Notes: generated by a model from the sequence alone, not told the origin. Positions 41,505-50,588 are shown, counted from the first letter of the stretch. The stretch is 64,000 nt of DNA from an uncultured Acetatifactor sp. (GCA_904501885.1 CAJGCP010000006.1:1-64000); one strand, 5' to 3'. Numbers and translations are program-made.

Positions 41505-43725
41505 GTATATGTTACAGGATATAAGACACAGAATCTGGATGATTGCATTGTCGGTATTGGCGTGCTTTTTGGCATTTCCTATTGCGTATCTGATCTGGGA
41601 GGGAAATTCTTCCTTTGGTGGGATGGATTATGAACAGTCAAGAATCAGATATATCCAAGGCACTGTTGATTTCTTTGCAGAATACCCCATCGTGTTGGGC
41701 GGTGTTATCGCCGTTGTGGGTGCATTGATTGTGGGTATTTTTGGTTTCCGCTTTGTGTTCCGCAGAAAGATGGTGGATTTGTATCATTCTCTTCCTATTA
41801 CCAGGAATTGTTTGTATGCAGTGACTTACCTGAATGGATTTTTGATTTGGTTTGTGCCCTTTGTGTTAAGTCTGTTTGTCTCAGTGTTGATGGCATGCTG
41901 TAATGTATATGAATATGGGGGCATGGAGGCCTGCGGCGAAATCATGTGGGTGGCGGCCTCTTGCGTGGGCGTGCTGACGGTAAGTTTCCTATTAATGTAT
42001 CATTTGGTGCTGGTGGCAGTGCAACTGTCAGGAAATATATTGAATACCCTGGTAAGCATCGGCATCATCGGTACAGCGGTGTTTGCGGTGATATGTACCG
42101 GTGAAATTTTCCTCAATACATATATGGAAACCTTTTATGGTACCCGTTCGATGCTGCTGGATAAATCTATTTTTGCTTCTCCCTTGATTTCCAGTGTCTA
42201 CCAGTTGTACTGGTATAGCGAAGGAGAAGTTGCATTTGCTCCCATCATTTGTGCAAATATTGTTGTGGTATTGTTGCTGGGAGGCGGAGCCTGGTACTTA
42301 TACCGTGTGAGAGCATCTGAATTGGCGGAGCAGGGTGTAAAAAATCCCATTGCCTCCTTCTTGATGAAAATGGTGACGGCTGCAGTGTCCGGCGCTGTGG
42401 GCTGGTTTATTTTCACGGGAATGGTAGGCAGACACTCCATGGGCTGGGGTATTTTCGGCGCTGTTTTTGCATCTGTTTTGGCATATGGTGTTTTGGATAT
42501 TATTTTCCGCATGGACTTCAAAGCATTCTTTGCTAATAAAGTATGGATGGCTGTGACTACGGCACTTTCCATTCTTTTTTGCCTCACCATCAGCATGGAC
42601 TGGATTGGATACGATGCCTATGTGCCGGATACGGAGGATATTGCAGAGGCGGCCTTTCTGATTGACTCCTATCGCAATCAAGATCGGTCCTATCGAGGCA
42701 GTTACGGCGGTCCTTTGGAGCAAATGCATTTTGAGGATGCAGAGACCATTCAGGAACTGCTTAAGGTTGGTGTGGAAAATGAGGATTATGCGCTTCCTCT
42801 GGATTTTCGATGGACACATGGCGATCGCATGGACCGTATGGATGTGAAGGTGACATTGAAAAACGGCAGAAGTTATTATCGCAGTTACAAAGTATATGAC
42901 AAGGATGTAGATCTGATATGGCCTTTGATTTGCAACGAAGAATATATAAAAACCAACTATGCCATCAGTGAGGCATTGAAGGAAGAATATGTTGTGATGA
43001 GGCTCCGAAGAGAAGATGGTGTCAGTACACAGGAGTTGGAAGATATCGATCTGATGCGCCGGGTAGTGGAAGCCTATAATAAGGACTTACAGGAGCATCC
43101 CGAAGCGACCATTGCCGGTGAAGGCAGATTGCTGGTAAACATTCATTTGCGCACCGAGAATTGGCAGCATTCTTACATCAGCGTATACGAAGGTATGACC
43201 AATACTATCGAGGTGTTACAAAATAATCCCTGGTGCCAAGCCTTTTTGGTGCCTATAGCGGCACAAGAGGTTGACCACATCATTTTAGAACTGGGATATT
43301 ACTCTGAGGAAGAAATTGTAAATAACGGTTACGACTATGAACTGTTGGCGAAAGAGAGATATGGCCTGCTGACAGAGGAAGATTTGGAAACGCTCCGCCA
43401 AAATTATGAAGTCCGGCAAATGAAAAAGGAGCAGCCTGCCGAGGTAACTACGACGATGGATATGCCTGTGGCGTATACGGAACAGGTGGTAGCCGAGTCG
43501 AGGGGTGAAGAATTGTATGTGACGGTTTCTGAACCGGAAGAAATACAGGAGTTGTTGGATATTATCAGCTATAGCTCCCCTGACCGCGGCAATGGCGCGT
43601 TCACTCCTTATTTCATCGGCATTCGGTTGGTGGATGTAAATGGCATGGAACGAGCTGTGTACCTGAGAGAAGGTCAGCTGCCCGAGAAGTTTATTGCAAG
43701 ATTTGCAGAATTGGCAGAGAAATAA
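41479..43725 (+). CDS. ABC permease with large extracytoplasmic domain (DUF6449-like)
   Basis: A 748-residue permease. About nine hydrophobic segments occur in the first 385 residues. An external domain of about 360 residues follows, rich in acidic residues and with tyrosines (RNQDRSYRGSYGGPLEQM early in it). ABC-2-type permeases of ytr-like operons in Clostridia often carry such a C-terminal domain, which I recall as DUF6449. The start has GAGGTGAAGGG upstream. With the ATPase it should form one transporter. The substrate is unknown; a role in envelope-stress resistance is inferred from the regulator. Confidence 0.8.
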   Translation: MMSKRFFFKYMLQDIRHRIWMIALSVLACFLAFPIAYLIWEGNSSFGGMDYEQSRIRYIQGTVDFFAEYPIVLGGVIAVVGALIVGIFGFRFVFRRKMVDLYHSLPITRNCLYAVTYLNGFLIWFVPFVLSLFVSVLMACCNVYEYGGMEACGEIMWVAASCVGVLTVSFLLMYHLVLVAVQLSGNILNTLVSIGIIGTAVFAVICTGEIFLNTYMETFYGTRSMLLDKSIFASPLISSVYQLYWYSEGEVAFAPIICANIVVVLLLGGGAWYLYRVRASELAEQGVKNPIASFLMKMVTAAVSGAVGWFIFTGMVGRHSMGWGIFGAVFASVLAYGVLDIIFRMDFKAFFANKVWMAVTTALSILFCLTISMDWIGYDAYVPDTEDIAEAAFLIDSYRNQDRSYRGSYGGPLEQMHFEDAETIQELLKVGVENEDYALPLDFRWTHGDRMDRMDVKVTLKNGRSYYRSYKVYDKDVDLIWPLICNEEYIKTNYAISEALKEEYVVMRLRREDGVSTQELEDIDLMRRVVEAYNKDLQEHPEATIAGEGRLLVNIHLRTENWQHSYISVYEGMTNTIEVLQNNPWCQAFLVPIAAQEVDHIILELGYYSEEEIVNNGYDYELLAKERYGLLTEEDLETLRQNYEVRQMKKEQPAEVTTTMDMPVAYTEQVVAESRGEELYVTVSEPEEIQELLDIISYSSPDRGNGAFTPYFIGIRLVDVNGMERAVYLREGQLPEKFIARFAELAEK

Positions 43726-43735
43726 AAAGTGACAG

Positions 43736-43775
43736 ATGCCCCATACCTTGTGTTGAGGTGTGGGGCATAATTTTT
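43736..43775 (+). terminator. Terminator after the ABC permease
   Basis: A 13-bp stem (43736-43748 with 43756-43768, one G-U pair) with a 7-nt loop, followed by AA and a run of five T. It ends the ytrA-like operon 10 nt after the last stop. Confidence 0.88.
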
Positions 43776-43794
43776 GTCTTTTTGCAAACTAAGG

Positions 43795-43823
43795 TTGAAA
43801 CAATCCTGTTTTAAAGGTACAAT
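43795..43823 (+). promoter_or_regulatory. Promoter of the UGM-like flavoprotein gene
   Basis: TTGAAA (43795-43800) and TACAAT (43818-43823) with a 17-bp spacer. The start codon lies about 32 nt downstream. Confidence 0.72.
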
Positions 43824-43854
43824 GATACATAGGGTTATCCCGCAGGAGGTACGA

Positions 43855-45405
43855 ATGAAAAAAGCAATTGTGATAGGAGCCGGACCGGCCGGCCTGACAG
43901 CGGCATACGAACTGCTTACGAGAGGTGAAGATATCAGTGTGATAGTGCTGGAAGAGACCGGAAACATCGGCGGTATTTCCAAGACAGTTGAATACAATGG
44001 TAACCGTATGGATATGGGTGGACATCGGTTCTTTTCTAAAGATGCCCAAGTCAATGCCTGGTGGGCCAAGATGCTTCCTATGCAGGGGGCACCTTCCAAG
44101 GATGATATCATCTTAGGGCGCAATGTGGAGTTGTCCGAAGAGGGGCCGGACCCGGAAACAGAAGACCGGGTAATGCTCAAGAGAAACCGAGTGTCCAGAA
44201 TTCTTTTTGACGATAAATTTTATGATTATCCCATTTCCCTGAAGATGGAAACCCTGAAGAATATGGGATTGATTACCACCATGAAGGCAGGCTTCAGTTA
44301 CTTGGGAAGTATCTTGCATAAAAGACCGGAGACCAATCTGGAGAACTTTTACATCAACCGATTCGGCAAAGTTTTGTATAGTATGTTTTTCGAGAACTAT
44401 ACAGAGAATTTATGGGGCCGCCATCCTAGGGAGATTGATGCTTCTTGGGGTGCTCAGAGAGTGAAGGGACTTTCTATTGTGGCTATTCTCAAAGATGTGG
44501 CAGGCAAGGTATTTCACAAGAAAAACAGAAAAGTAGAGACCTCTTTGATAGAGGAATTCAAATATCCCAAACTGGGTCCCGGGCAGATGTGGGAAACAGT
44601 GGCAGCAGAAATTGAAAAGGCAGGCGGCCAGATTATGAAGGGTGCTAAGGTTGTGTCCCTTCATAAGAATGGGGCGCGCATAGACACCATCACCTATGAG
44701 CAGAATGGACAGAGGGTAACAGTAGACGCTGATATTGTCATCTCTTCCATGCCGGTGAAGGATTTGATAGCGGGTATGAATGATGTGCCGGCAGAGGAAT
44801 GCAGGGTTGCGGCAGGTTTGCCCTACCGTGATTATATGACTGTGGGTGTATTGGTGGAGAAGTTGAATTTGGAGAATAAGACCAAATTTAAAACACTTGG
44901 TAATATCGTTCCTGACTGTTGGATCTATGTGCAGGACCGCAGAGTAAAAATGGGACGCATGCAAATCTACAATAACTGGTCCCCGTATATGGTGAAATCA
45001 CCGGAAGATACCGTATGGATGGGATTGGAGTATTTTGTGGACGAGGGTGACGCATTTTGGAATATGCCGGAAGAAGAATTCGCGGCATTTGGTGTCAGGG
45101 AAATGGTTACACTGGGATTGATTGATTCTGCAGACCAGGCCCTGGATACCCATGTGGAAAAGGTGAAAAAGGCATATCCTGCCTACTTTGATACCTACGA
45201 TGAGATGGATCGGTTGATTTCCTACTTGAACACCATCGACAACCTATACTGTGTGGGCAGAAACGGACAACACCGATACAATAATATGGACCATTCCATG
45301 GTGACAGCTTTCCGCGCGGCAGACAGCATTATATCAGGAAAAAGTGACAGAAGTGTCATTTGGAATGTAAATACGGAAGCGGAGTATCACGAGGAAGAAA
45401 AATAA
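43855..45405 (+). CDS. FAD-dependent oxidoreductase related to UDP-galactopyranose mutase
   Basis: A 516-residue flavoprotein. The N-terminal dinucleotide site is AIVIGAGPAGLTAAYELL, followed by GGISKTVEYNGNRMDMGGHRFFS, a pattern shared by UDP-galactopyranose mutase-like and protoporphyrinogen oxidase-like proteins. The middle has FFENYTENLWGRHPREI, and the C-terminal FAD contact is NLYCVGRNGQHRYNNMDHSM. It is longer than typical Glf (about 370-390 residues), so a related sugar-modifying oxidoreductase is more likely than Glf itself. The ATG at 43855 has AGGAGGT upstream. It forms a single-gene unit between two terminators, inside a region devoted to surface glycans. Confidence 0.8.
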   Translation: MKKAIVIGAGPAGLTAAYELLTRGEDISVIVLEETGNIGGISKTVEYNGNRMDMGGHRFFSKDAQVNAWWAKMLPMQGAPSKDDIILGRNVELSEEGPDPETEDRVMLKRNRVSRILFDDKFYDYPISLKMETLKNMGLITTMKAGFSYLGSILHKRPETNLENFYINRFGKVLYSMFFENYTENLWGRHPREIDASWGAQRVKGLSIVAILKDVAGKVFHKKNRKVETSLIEEFKYPKLGPGQMWETVAAEIEKAGGQIMKGAKVVSLHKNGARIDTITYEQNGQRVTVDADIVISSMPVKDLIAGMNDVPAEECRVAAGLPYRDYMTVGVLVEKLNLENKTKFKTLGNIVPDCWIYVQDRRVKMGRMQIYNNWSPYMVKSPEDTVWMGLEYFVDEGDAFWNMPEEEFAAFGVREMVTLGLIDSADQALDTHVEKVKKAYPAYFDTYDEMDRLISYLNTIDNLYCVGRNGQHRYNNMDHSMVTAFRAADSIISGKSDRSVIWNVNTEAEYHEEEK

Positions 45406-45450
45406 AGGTCAGAATAAGAGACATAGATTAAACAGTATCACTGAACATAA

Positions 45451-45490
45451 AAAAGATTCCCGAGCGTTGACTCGAGAATCTTTTATTTTT
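45451..45490. terminator. Bidirectional terminator
   Basis: AAAAGATTC (45451-45459) pairs with GAATCTTTT (45476-45484), and an inner CGAG/CTCG stem closes a 6-nt loop. T runs flank it on both strands. It lies between the convergent flavoprotein and deacetylase genes. Confidence 0.85.
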
Positions 45491-45516
45491 CTTATTTCTA
45501 CTTCGATTGGCCCGTC

Positions 45517-46368
45517 TTATACATAACCTTCCGGACACTCTACCTGTACAGTCTCGCCGGCGGGAATCAAGTATTTGTTGCCATAATAGTCTATGTACAC
45601 ATCCATTGCGCTGGGGTTATAAATCATCTTGCCGGAAACGGAGAACTGCAAACCGTCATAGGCTTTTACATATTCGTAGATTTCCCCGTTTGTGGCATAC
45701 CAGACATCCTCCCGGTTGCCCACATATTCACCGAATTTATCCAGTACATCCCAGTTGTTATTATTGTTAAACTCATAACTGTGCCCCCAGACATAAAGGA
45801 GACGGGGGAAGCGTGCCCATTTGTATGCGGGCTCTGCAGGTTCTATCAATTTCTGTGCCAGTTCCATCAGTTCAGAATCGTCGTGGTGGCAGGTGGGATG
45901 CCAGCGAAGGAAGTCCTCGGTCACATTTAAGGAATGTGTAGACACTGTGGTGCGGGCATAAGTAATGCCGCATTTTTTGAGGATATCCACCACTTCATCA
46001 CTGAAGACACCATTGGCGTAAGCCATACCACTGACAATGTGACCGAAGGCAGCCTCAATTTCTTCTCTGTCGTGGAGTACATCATAAGTAGCCAGAGCTT
46101 CAGGCATTTCCGGAAGGGAGGTGTGACGATAGCCGTGCACAGCCACTTCATTGCCGGTGGAGGTATATAGTTCCACCAGTTCCTCTTTGGTCAATTTATT
46201 GGGTCTATTCTCTCGAAATACGCAAGAGTTGATATTAAAGGTACCCTTCAATCCATATTTCTGCATGATTTCTATTACGGTTCGATCATAGGTACATCCG
46301 TCGTCATAACTGAGAGTGACCGCCTTGTATCTAAAGTTGGGCCATCTCATAAATAGTCTGCGTTTCAT
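45517..46368 (-). CDS. Polysaccharide deacetylase-like protein (CE4 family)
   Basis: A 283-residue protein of the NodB-homology fold. Motif 1 is AVTLSYDDGCTYD (normally TFDDG), and motif 2 is VAVHGYRHTSLP, which supplies the H-x3-H metal site. Later motifs include RFPRLLYVWGHSYEF. No signal peptide is visible, so it should be cytoplasmic or released in another way; this is unusual for a peptidoglycan deacetylase. The start ATG at 46368 has AAGGAGAA upstream. It lies 15 nt after an SGNH-type gene and is probably co-transcribed with it. The substrate, an N-acetylated sugar, is inferred. Confidence 0.85.
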   Translation of the reverse strand: MKRRLFMRWPNFRYKAVTLSYDDGCTYDRTVIEIMQKYGLKGTFNINSCVFRENRPNKLTKEELVELYTSTGNEVAVHGYRHTSLPEMPEALATYDVLHDREEIEAAFGHIVSGMAYANGVFSDEVVDILKKCGITYARTTVSTHSLNVTEDFLRWHPTCHHDDSELMELAQKLIEPAEPAYKWARFPRLLYVWGHSYEFNNNNNWDVLDKFGEYVGNREDVWYATNGEIYEYVKAYDGLQFSVSGKMIYNPSAMDVYIDYYGNKYLIPAGETVQVECPEGYV

Positions 46369-46383
46369 ATCAGTTCTCCTTCT

Positions 46384-47370
46384 TTATTCTGCTTCGTTGT
46401 TATAATAATACAGAGCTTCTACAAAACGGTCTGCCACCAATGCCCTGCCCTCTTCGGTTAGGTGAATATGGTCGGTGAGATAAGTGTCCGCAGTGTCCTC
46501 TGTAATGGTACCATATAAGTTGTCAATAAAAGTCGTACTGGTGAGTGCACAAGCCTCCGCCTGCTTGATTACATAAGTAGACAAGAAATGCTGTTCTCCG
46601 TATATCTGAATATCACTGCTAATATAATTGCCATCCTCGTCTAAACCATAGGCATAGGTAGGAGACAATACCATAATACGGATATGAGGATAATAATTTC
46701 GGATAAATTGAATGCCGGCGGCCATATTGCCGGTAAATGTTTCGATGTTTGTAAAATTTTCGTCACTGTACATAGGACGGCCGGCCAGGTAATCGCCTGC
46801 GTCATACATCAGCGCGATGACATCGATTTCGTTGAAGTCTATGGATGTCAATGTTTCATAGACTTCGGCTGCTTCGGGGGGACAATTCTCGCCCAATACT
46901 TCCATGGCAGTTTGATAGGAACCCTGAATACTTTCTGCTGTGGGCAGGAAGGTCAGCCAGTAAAAGCTGAATACATCCATGGGGTAAAAAGCAGGAATCA
47001 GGGTCTCATTTTCCACGGACAGGTAACTGCCGCTGATGGAGCAATTGTATACCGTGGCGCCGGTCTTTTCCTGAATCAAATTGGCGAGGTTCTTTTCGGA
47101 ATCCCTGTCATCTGCCAAAGGGTCATTTCCGAAAAACAGGATATCTGTGTCGGGACCATAATTAAGATATACCGGCTCGTCCTCAATGGTCACAAGTGGC
47201 AGAATGCTGTCAAATGTGTCATCGTAGGTGCCTTCCCCGTCCTGGAAAATTTCTTCCAAAGAAATGTATTCGCCGAAGTTTGTGATTTTATATAAGATAC
47301 CGCCCGCAAACAGAATAATGACCAGTGCCAGGGCGATATGCATCCATGTTTCTCGTTTTATACGTTTCAT
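46384..47370 (-). CDS. Membrane-anchored SGNH-like protein
   Basis: A 328-residue protein with an N-terminal anchor (IALALVIILFAGGILY) and an external SGNH-like domain. Block I reads ILFFGNDPLADD, where GND replaces GDS: the serine is missing. Block III may be YDAGDYLAG and block V is TDHIHLTEEG with the Asp-His pair. Without the serine it may be inactive or use another mechanism. The ATG at 47370 is preceded by GGAG at a good distance; one at 47382 is in frame. It shares its architecture with the protein at 26335 and is cotranscribed with the deacetylase. Confidence 0.72.
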   Translation of the reverse strand: MKRIKRETWMHIALALVIILFAGGILYKITNFGEYISLEEIFQDGEGTYDDTFDSILPLVTIEDEPVYLNYGPDTDILFFGNDPLADDRDSEKNLANLIQEKTGATVYNCSISGSYLSVENETLIPAFYPMDVFSFYWLTFLPTAESIQGSYQTAMEVLGENCPPEAAEVYETLTSIDFNEIDVIALMYDAGDYLAGRPMYSDENFTNIETFTGNMAAGIQFIRNYYPHIRIMVLSPTYAYGLDEDGNYISSDIQIYGEQHFLSTYVIKQAEACALTSTTFIDNLYGTITEDTADTYLTDHIHLTEEGRALVADRFVEALYYYNNEAE

Positions 47371-47446
47371 AAACTGCTCCATTCTCGTGCAAAAATTGTT
47401 TTTAAAGTATGGATTTATTTTACTATTATGTAAGTGGAATGTCCAT

Positions 47447-47452
47447 ATTATA
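47447..47452 (-). promoter_or_regulatory. Possible -10 box for the SGNH/deacetylase pair
   Basis: A consensus TATAAT on the minus strand about 77 nt upstream of the SGNH-like gene. No convincing -35 box was found. Confidence 0.35.
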
Positions 47453-47488
47453 ATCCATTTTATTAAGAAAAATTAAGATTACAGTACC

Positions 47489-47517
47489 TTGAAGAAGTGG
47501 GGGTATGATGATATAAT
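47489..47517 (+). promoter_or_regulatory. Promoter of the GH25 muramidase gene
   Basis: TTGAAG (47489-47494), a 17-bp spacer and consensus TATAAT (47512-47517), 54 nt before the ATG; an AAAGGATG ribosome site precedes the start. Confidence 0.78.
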
Positions 47518-47570
47518 ACATAAGTATTATTGTTAATGTGCGATATTATGCTTACTGAAAGGATGCATTT

Positions 47571-50500
47571 ATGAAAAGTTTATTCCATCGTTCCAAGAAG
47601 CCAAACCCCAGACGGGCAGGCGTAAACGAGATAGAATATGAATATGACGATGTTGAAGACGCCGGTTTTGGCGAATTCGAATATTATGGCACGGAGGAAG
47701 GATATTACGAGTCCGATGGCCAGGAATATTATGAAACCGATGGTTCGGGCGAGTATTACGAAGAGCAACCTCAGGGAGAATACTACGGGGATCAGCCTCA
47801 GGGTGAATACTATGCTGAGGACGGAGAGTATTATGCGGAAGAATCCGGCGAGTACTACGAAGAATCCGGAGAATACTATGAAACTGCAGACGGCGAGTAT
47901 TACGAGGAAGAGGGTACTGTATCCTACGAGGAAACAGAGTCCGAGTATTATGTAGAAGATGCCGCAGAATATTATGAAGAGGATTATGCCCAGGAAGATG
48001 CTTACGTGACTGCGGCGGTAAGAAAGCCCCGAACAGTGAAGAGCGCATCCAAGGGCACTGCCAAGAAGAGCACGAGGAAGCGTGGCAATTCCGGTTTTGA
48101 CAAAGAAGAATTTTTCGCTGTTTTGACCCAGAAACTGAACAGCATGGATACCATGGATAAGATGATGCTGTATGTTGGTGTGGTAGTTCTTGTTTTGGCT
48201 ATCATTACCGGTAGCGTATTTGTGGGTAGAACCGCCATTAACAGACAGGTGTCCAAATTTGTTAGTGTAGGAAACTATTTATCTGAAATTACCACCATCG
48301 GTGGAGAGGGCATTAACGCAGTGGCAAATGCCCACATGGATCGTCTGGAAGTGGACAAGGGAGGCTTTACCGGTCACTACGACGAGGAAGATGTGAATAG
48401 ACAGGTAATGGTTGTTCCTCAGTTTGTTTCCATCGAGAAGGACCTGAAGATTAAATTTACGAACAAGAAGACAGAGAAATTAGTCCCTAATGCTCCTTTC
48501 TCCGTAGTGGTAACTACGCCTGATGGCAAGGAACAGATATGGTCCGATGACGATATGGATGGTATCATCTATAAGACAGGCATTGCGCCCGGAAAGTACC
48601 AGGTTGCCATGGAAACCCTGTCAGATGAGAAGTATGACAGATATATCATCACTACAGACGTACGCGCCACCGAGGTAAAGAAGGAAATCGCCTTTAGCAA
48701 GGTGGATGTACAGAACGAAGTAAAGCAGGAATCTGAGATTGATGCCAGTGTAGAAGATACCAAGAAAAACAATACAAAGGTAGAGTCTACCATTTCTGAT
48801 ACTGTAGCGTGGGTAGAGAGTAAGGTCATTCCCGTTACATACAACGAGGTGTCCAAGAGTACCATTGCAGATCCTTTGACATTGGTGATGGCAAGACAGT
48901 TGATTCTGGTGACGCAAGACGGCGAAGAACCTCCCGCAGAGGAGCCGGCACCTGAGAATCCTCCGGTAGATCCATTGCCGCCCACAGAAGCTCCTGCAGA
49001 GCCTCCTACGGAAGCACCCACTGCAGAGCCCACTCCGGCACCTACTGCAGCACCCACGGCAGGTCCTACGGATGCGCCTACCGCGTCACCTACGGATGCA
49101 CCCACGGCAGCACCTACGGCAGGTCCTACTGCAGCACCTACTCAAGCGCCTGCAGCAACTCCAGCACCTACACCCAAGCCCATCAAGATTTCAGTGAACT
49201 CTAAGGAATTGAAAGGTAGTGTCGGAACAGAGTTGAAGGTAAAGGCATCCTACACTGACTATAGTGATTATACCAGAGAGTTCAAGATATCACCCACCAA
49301 TAGCACCATTGCAAAAGCGCAAATCAATGCATCCACGGGAGATATCACAATCACTCCTTTGAAGGCGGGAACAGTGGTCTTTACTGTTAGCGCAAACTAT
49401 ACGGGAACGAATGCCACTTCCAGAACAGAGGGAAAAGAGACTATTACCGTAACGGTACTTGACAAGAAGGGTATTTATCTCAACGAAACCAGAAAGAATC
49501 TGTTCGTAGGCGAGAACTTCCTACTGAATGTGGAAGTAAAGAATGCTACTGCTACATCGCCGGAAGTGCAGGTATATTCCTCCAACAAAGATATTGTAAG
49601 TATCAGTGCTGACAGAACCAAGAAAGAACTGAGAATCTATGCCAATAAAGAGGGTTCTGCAGTCATTACTTTCTCCTATACAGAGAACAATGAAACTGTA
49701 ACCGCTACCTGTGAAGTGGTTGTTCGTAAGCACCCCAATCAGGATACCACCACATTGCTGAAGAACCGTAATGGTGAACAGATTTATGTGTTGGAAAACG
49801 GCAATTACAGAGAAGCAAGATATGCAGACTATTATAAGGCAAGCAAGTTCTTCCTGAAGGGTGATGTAAAGTATACCGGATGGCAGAACATTGGCGGCAA
49901 GGTATATTACTTCACAGCGAACGGCCAAAAGATTACCGGTAGACATGTCATTCAGGGGGCTACCTACACCTTCGGCTCCGACGGTGCATTGACCCAGGGT
50001 AGTGGCGTGGTAGGTATCGATGTTTCCAAGTGGAACGGAAGTATTGACTGGAATGCGGTGAAGAACTCCGGCGTATCCTATGCGATTATCCGTTGCGGAT
50101 ACCGTGGTTCCACCAATGGTAGTCTGGTAGAGGATCCTAAGTTTAGAGCCAACATTAAGGGTGCCACCGGCGCAGGACTGAAGGTAGGTGTATACTTCTT
50201 CTCCCAGGCAGTGAACCAGGTAGAAGCGGTAGAAGAAGCTTCCATGGTACTGGGCTTGATTGATGATTATAATCTCAGTTACCCTGTATTCTTGGATGTG
50301 GAGCCCAGCGGTGGCAGAGGCGACAAGATTGATAAGGATACCAGAACAGCAGTGTGCAAGGCCTTCTGTGAGACCATCCAGAATGCCGGTTATAAAGCAG
50401 GTGTGTATTCCAATAAGACCTGGCTGGAGAGTAAGATCAATGTAAGTGCTTTGAGCAAGTATAAGATTTGGCTGGCACAGTATGCGGCAAAGCCCACTTA

Positions 50501-50588
50501 TACCGGACGCTATGATATATGGCAGTATACAGCCAAGGGCCATGTGAATGGTATCAGTGGTGACGTAGACATGAACATCAGCTACTAA
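47571..50588 (+). CDS. Membrane-anchored GH25 muramidase with a tyrosine-rich cytoplasmic tail
   Basis: A 1005-residue modular protein. Residues 21-146 are very acidic and hold twelve Tyr-Tyr pairs, mostly as GEYYE, spaced 7-9 residues apart. A basic stretch (151-172) and one helix (about 199-219) follow, which predicts that the tail stays in the cytoplasm. Outside are a domain of unknown type (230-440), a Pro/Thr/Ala linker (453-537), two Big2/Ig-like domains (538-630 and 632-720), choline-binding-like repeats (763-810) and a C-terminal GH25 domain (812-1005). The GH25 part has GIDVSKWNGSIDW and the catalytic-type LDVEPSG (D909 and E911). It should cut peptidoglycan between MurNAc and GlcNAc. 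The long disordered cytoplasmic tail is not a usual part of GH25 enzymes. Confidence 0.88.
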   Translation: MKSLFHRSKKPNPRRAGVNEIEYEYDDVEDAGFGEFEYYGTEEGYYESDGQEYYETDGSGEYYEEQPQGEYYGDQPQGEYYAEDGEYYAEESGEYYEESGEYYETADGEYYEEEGTVSYEETESEYYVEDAAEYYEEDYAQEDAYVTAAVRKPRTVKSASKGTAKKSTRKRGNSGFDKEEFFAVLTQKLNSMDTMDKMMLYVGVVVLVLAIITGSVFVGRTAINRQVSKFVSVGNYLSEITTIGGEGINAVANAHMDRLEVDKGGFTGHYDEEDVNRQVMVVPQFVSIEKDLKIKFTNKKTEKLVPNAPFSVVVTTPDGKEQIWSDDDMDGIIYKTGIAPGKYQVAMETLSDEKYDRYIITTDVRATEVKKEIAFSKVDVQNEVKQESEIDASVEDTKKNNTKVESTISDTVAWVESKVIPVTYNEVSKSTIADPLTLVMARQLILVTQDGEEPPAEEPAPENPPVDPLPPTEAPAEPPTEAPTAEPTPAPTAAPTAGPTDAPTASPTDAPTAAPTAGPTAAPTQAPAATPAPTPKPIKISVNSKELKGSVGTELKVKASYTDYSDYTREFKISPTNSTIAKAQINASTGDITITPLKAGTVVFTVSANYTGTNATSRTEGKETITVTVLDKKGIYLNETRKNLFVGENFLLNVEVKNATATSPEVQVYSSNKDIVSISADRTKKELRIYANKEGSAVITFSYTENNETVTATCEVVVRKHPNQDTTTLLKNRNGEQIYVLENGNYREARYADYYKASKFFLKGDVKYTGWQNIGGKVYYFTANGQKITGRHVIQGATYTFGSDGALTQGSGVVGIDVSKWNGSIDWNAVKNSGVSYAIIRCGYRGSTNGSLVEDPKFRANIKGATGAGLKVGVYFFSQAVNQVEAVEEASMVLGLIDDYNLSYPVFLDVEPSGGRGDKIDKDTRTAVCKAFCETIQNAGYKAGVYSNKTWLESKINVSALSKYKIWLAQYAAKPTYTGRYDIWQYTAKGHVNGISGDVDMNISY
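47679..47978 (+). repeat. Degenerate Tyr-Tyr-Glu coding repeat
   Basis: The DNA codes for the periodic YY units at residues 37-136 of the muramidase. Units are about 24 nt (range 21-27, with one gap of 48). Synonymous codons vary between copies, so the repeat is kept at protein level rather than by recent DNA duplication. Confidence 0.8.
49008..49175 (+). repeat. Pro-Thr-Ala linker coding repeat
   Basis: Tandem triplet-of-codons repeats (APT, GPT, SPT) in residues 480-535 of the muramidase. They form a stiff extracellular spacer across or along the wall. Length changes between strains are likely. Confidence 0.8.

Noticed and set aside
43855..45405. Direct assignment as UDP-galactopyranose mutase (glf)
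   Set aside because: The protein is about 130 residues longer than typical Glf and only the FAD-binding parts are clearly shared.
47679..49175. CRISPR-like or satellite repeat
   Set aside because: Both repeats are in frame, code for low-complexity protein segments and vary at synonymous positions, with no constant repeat and unique spacer structure.
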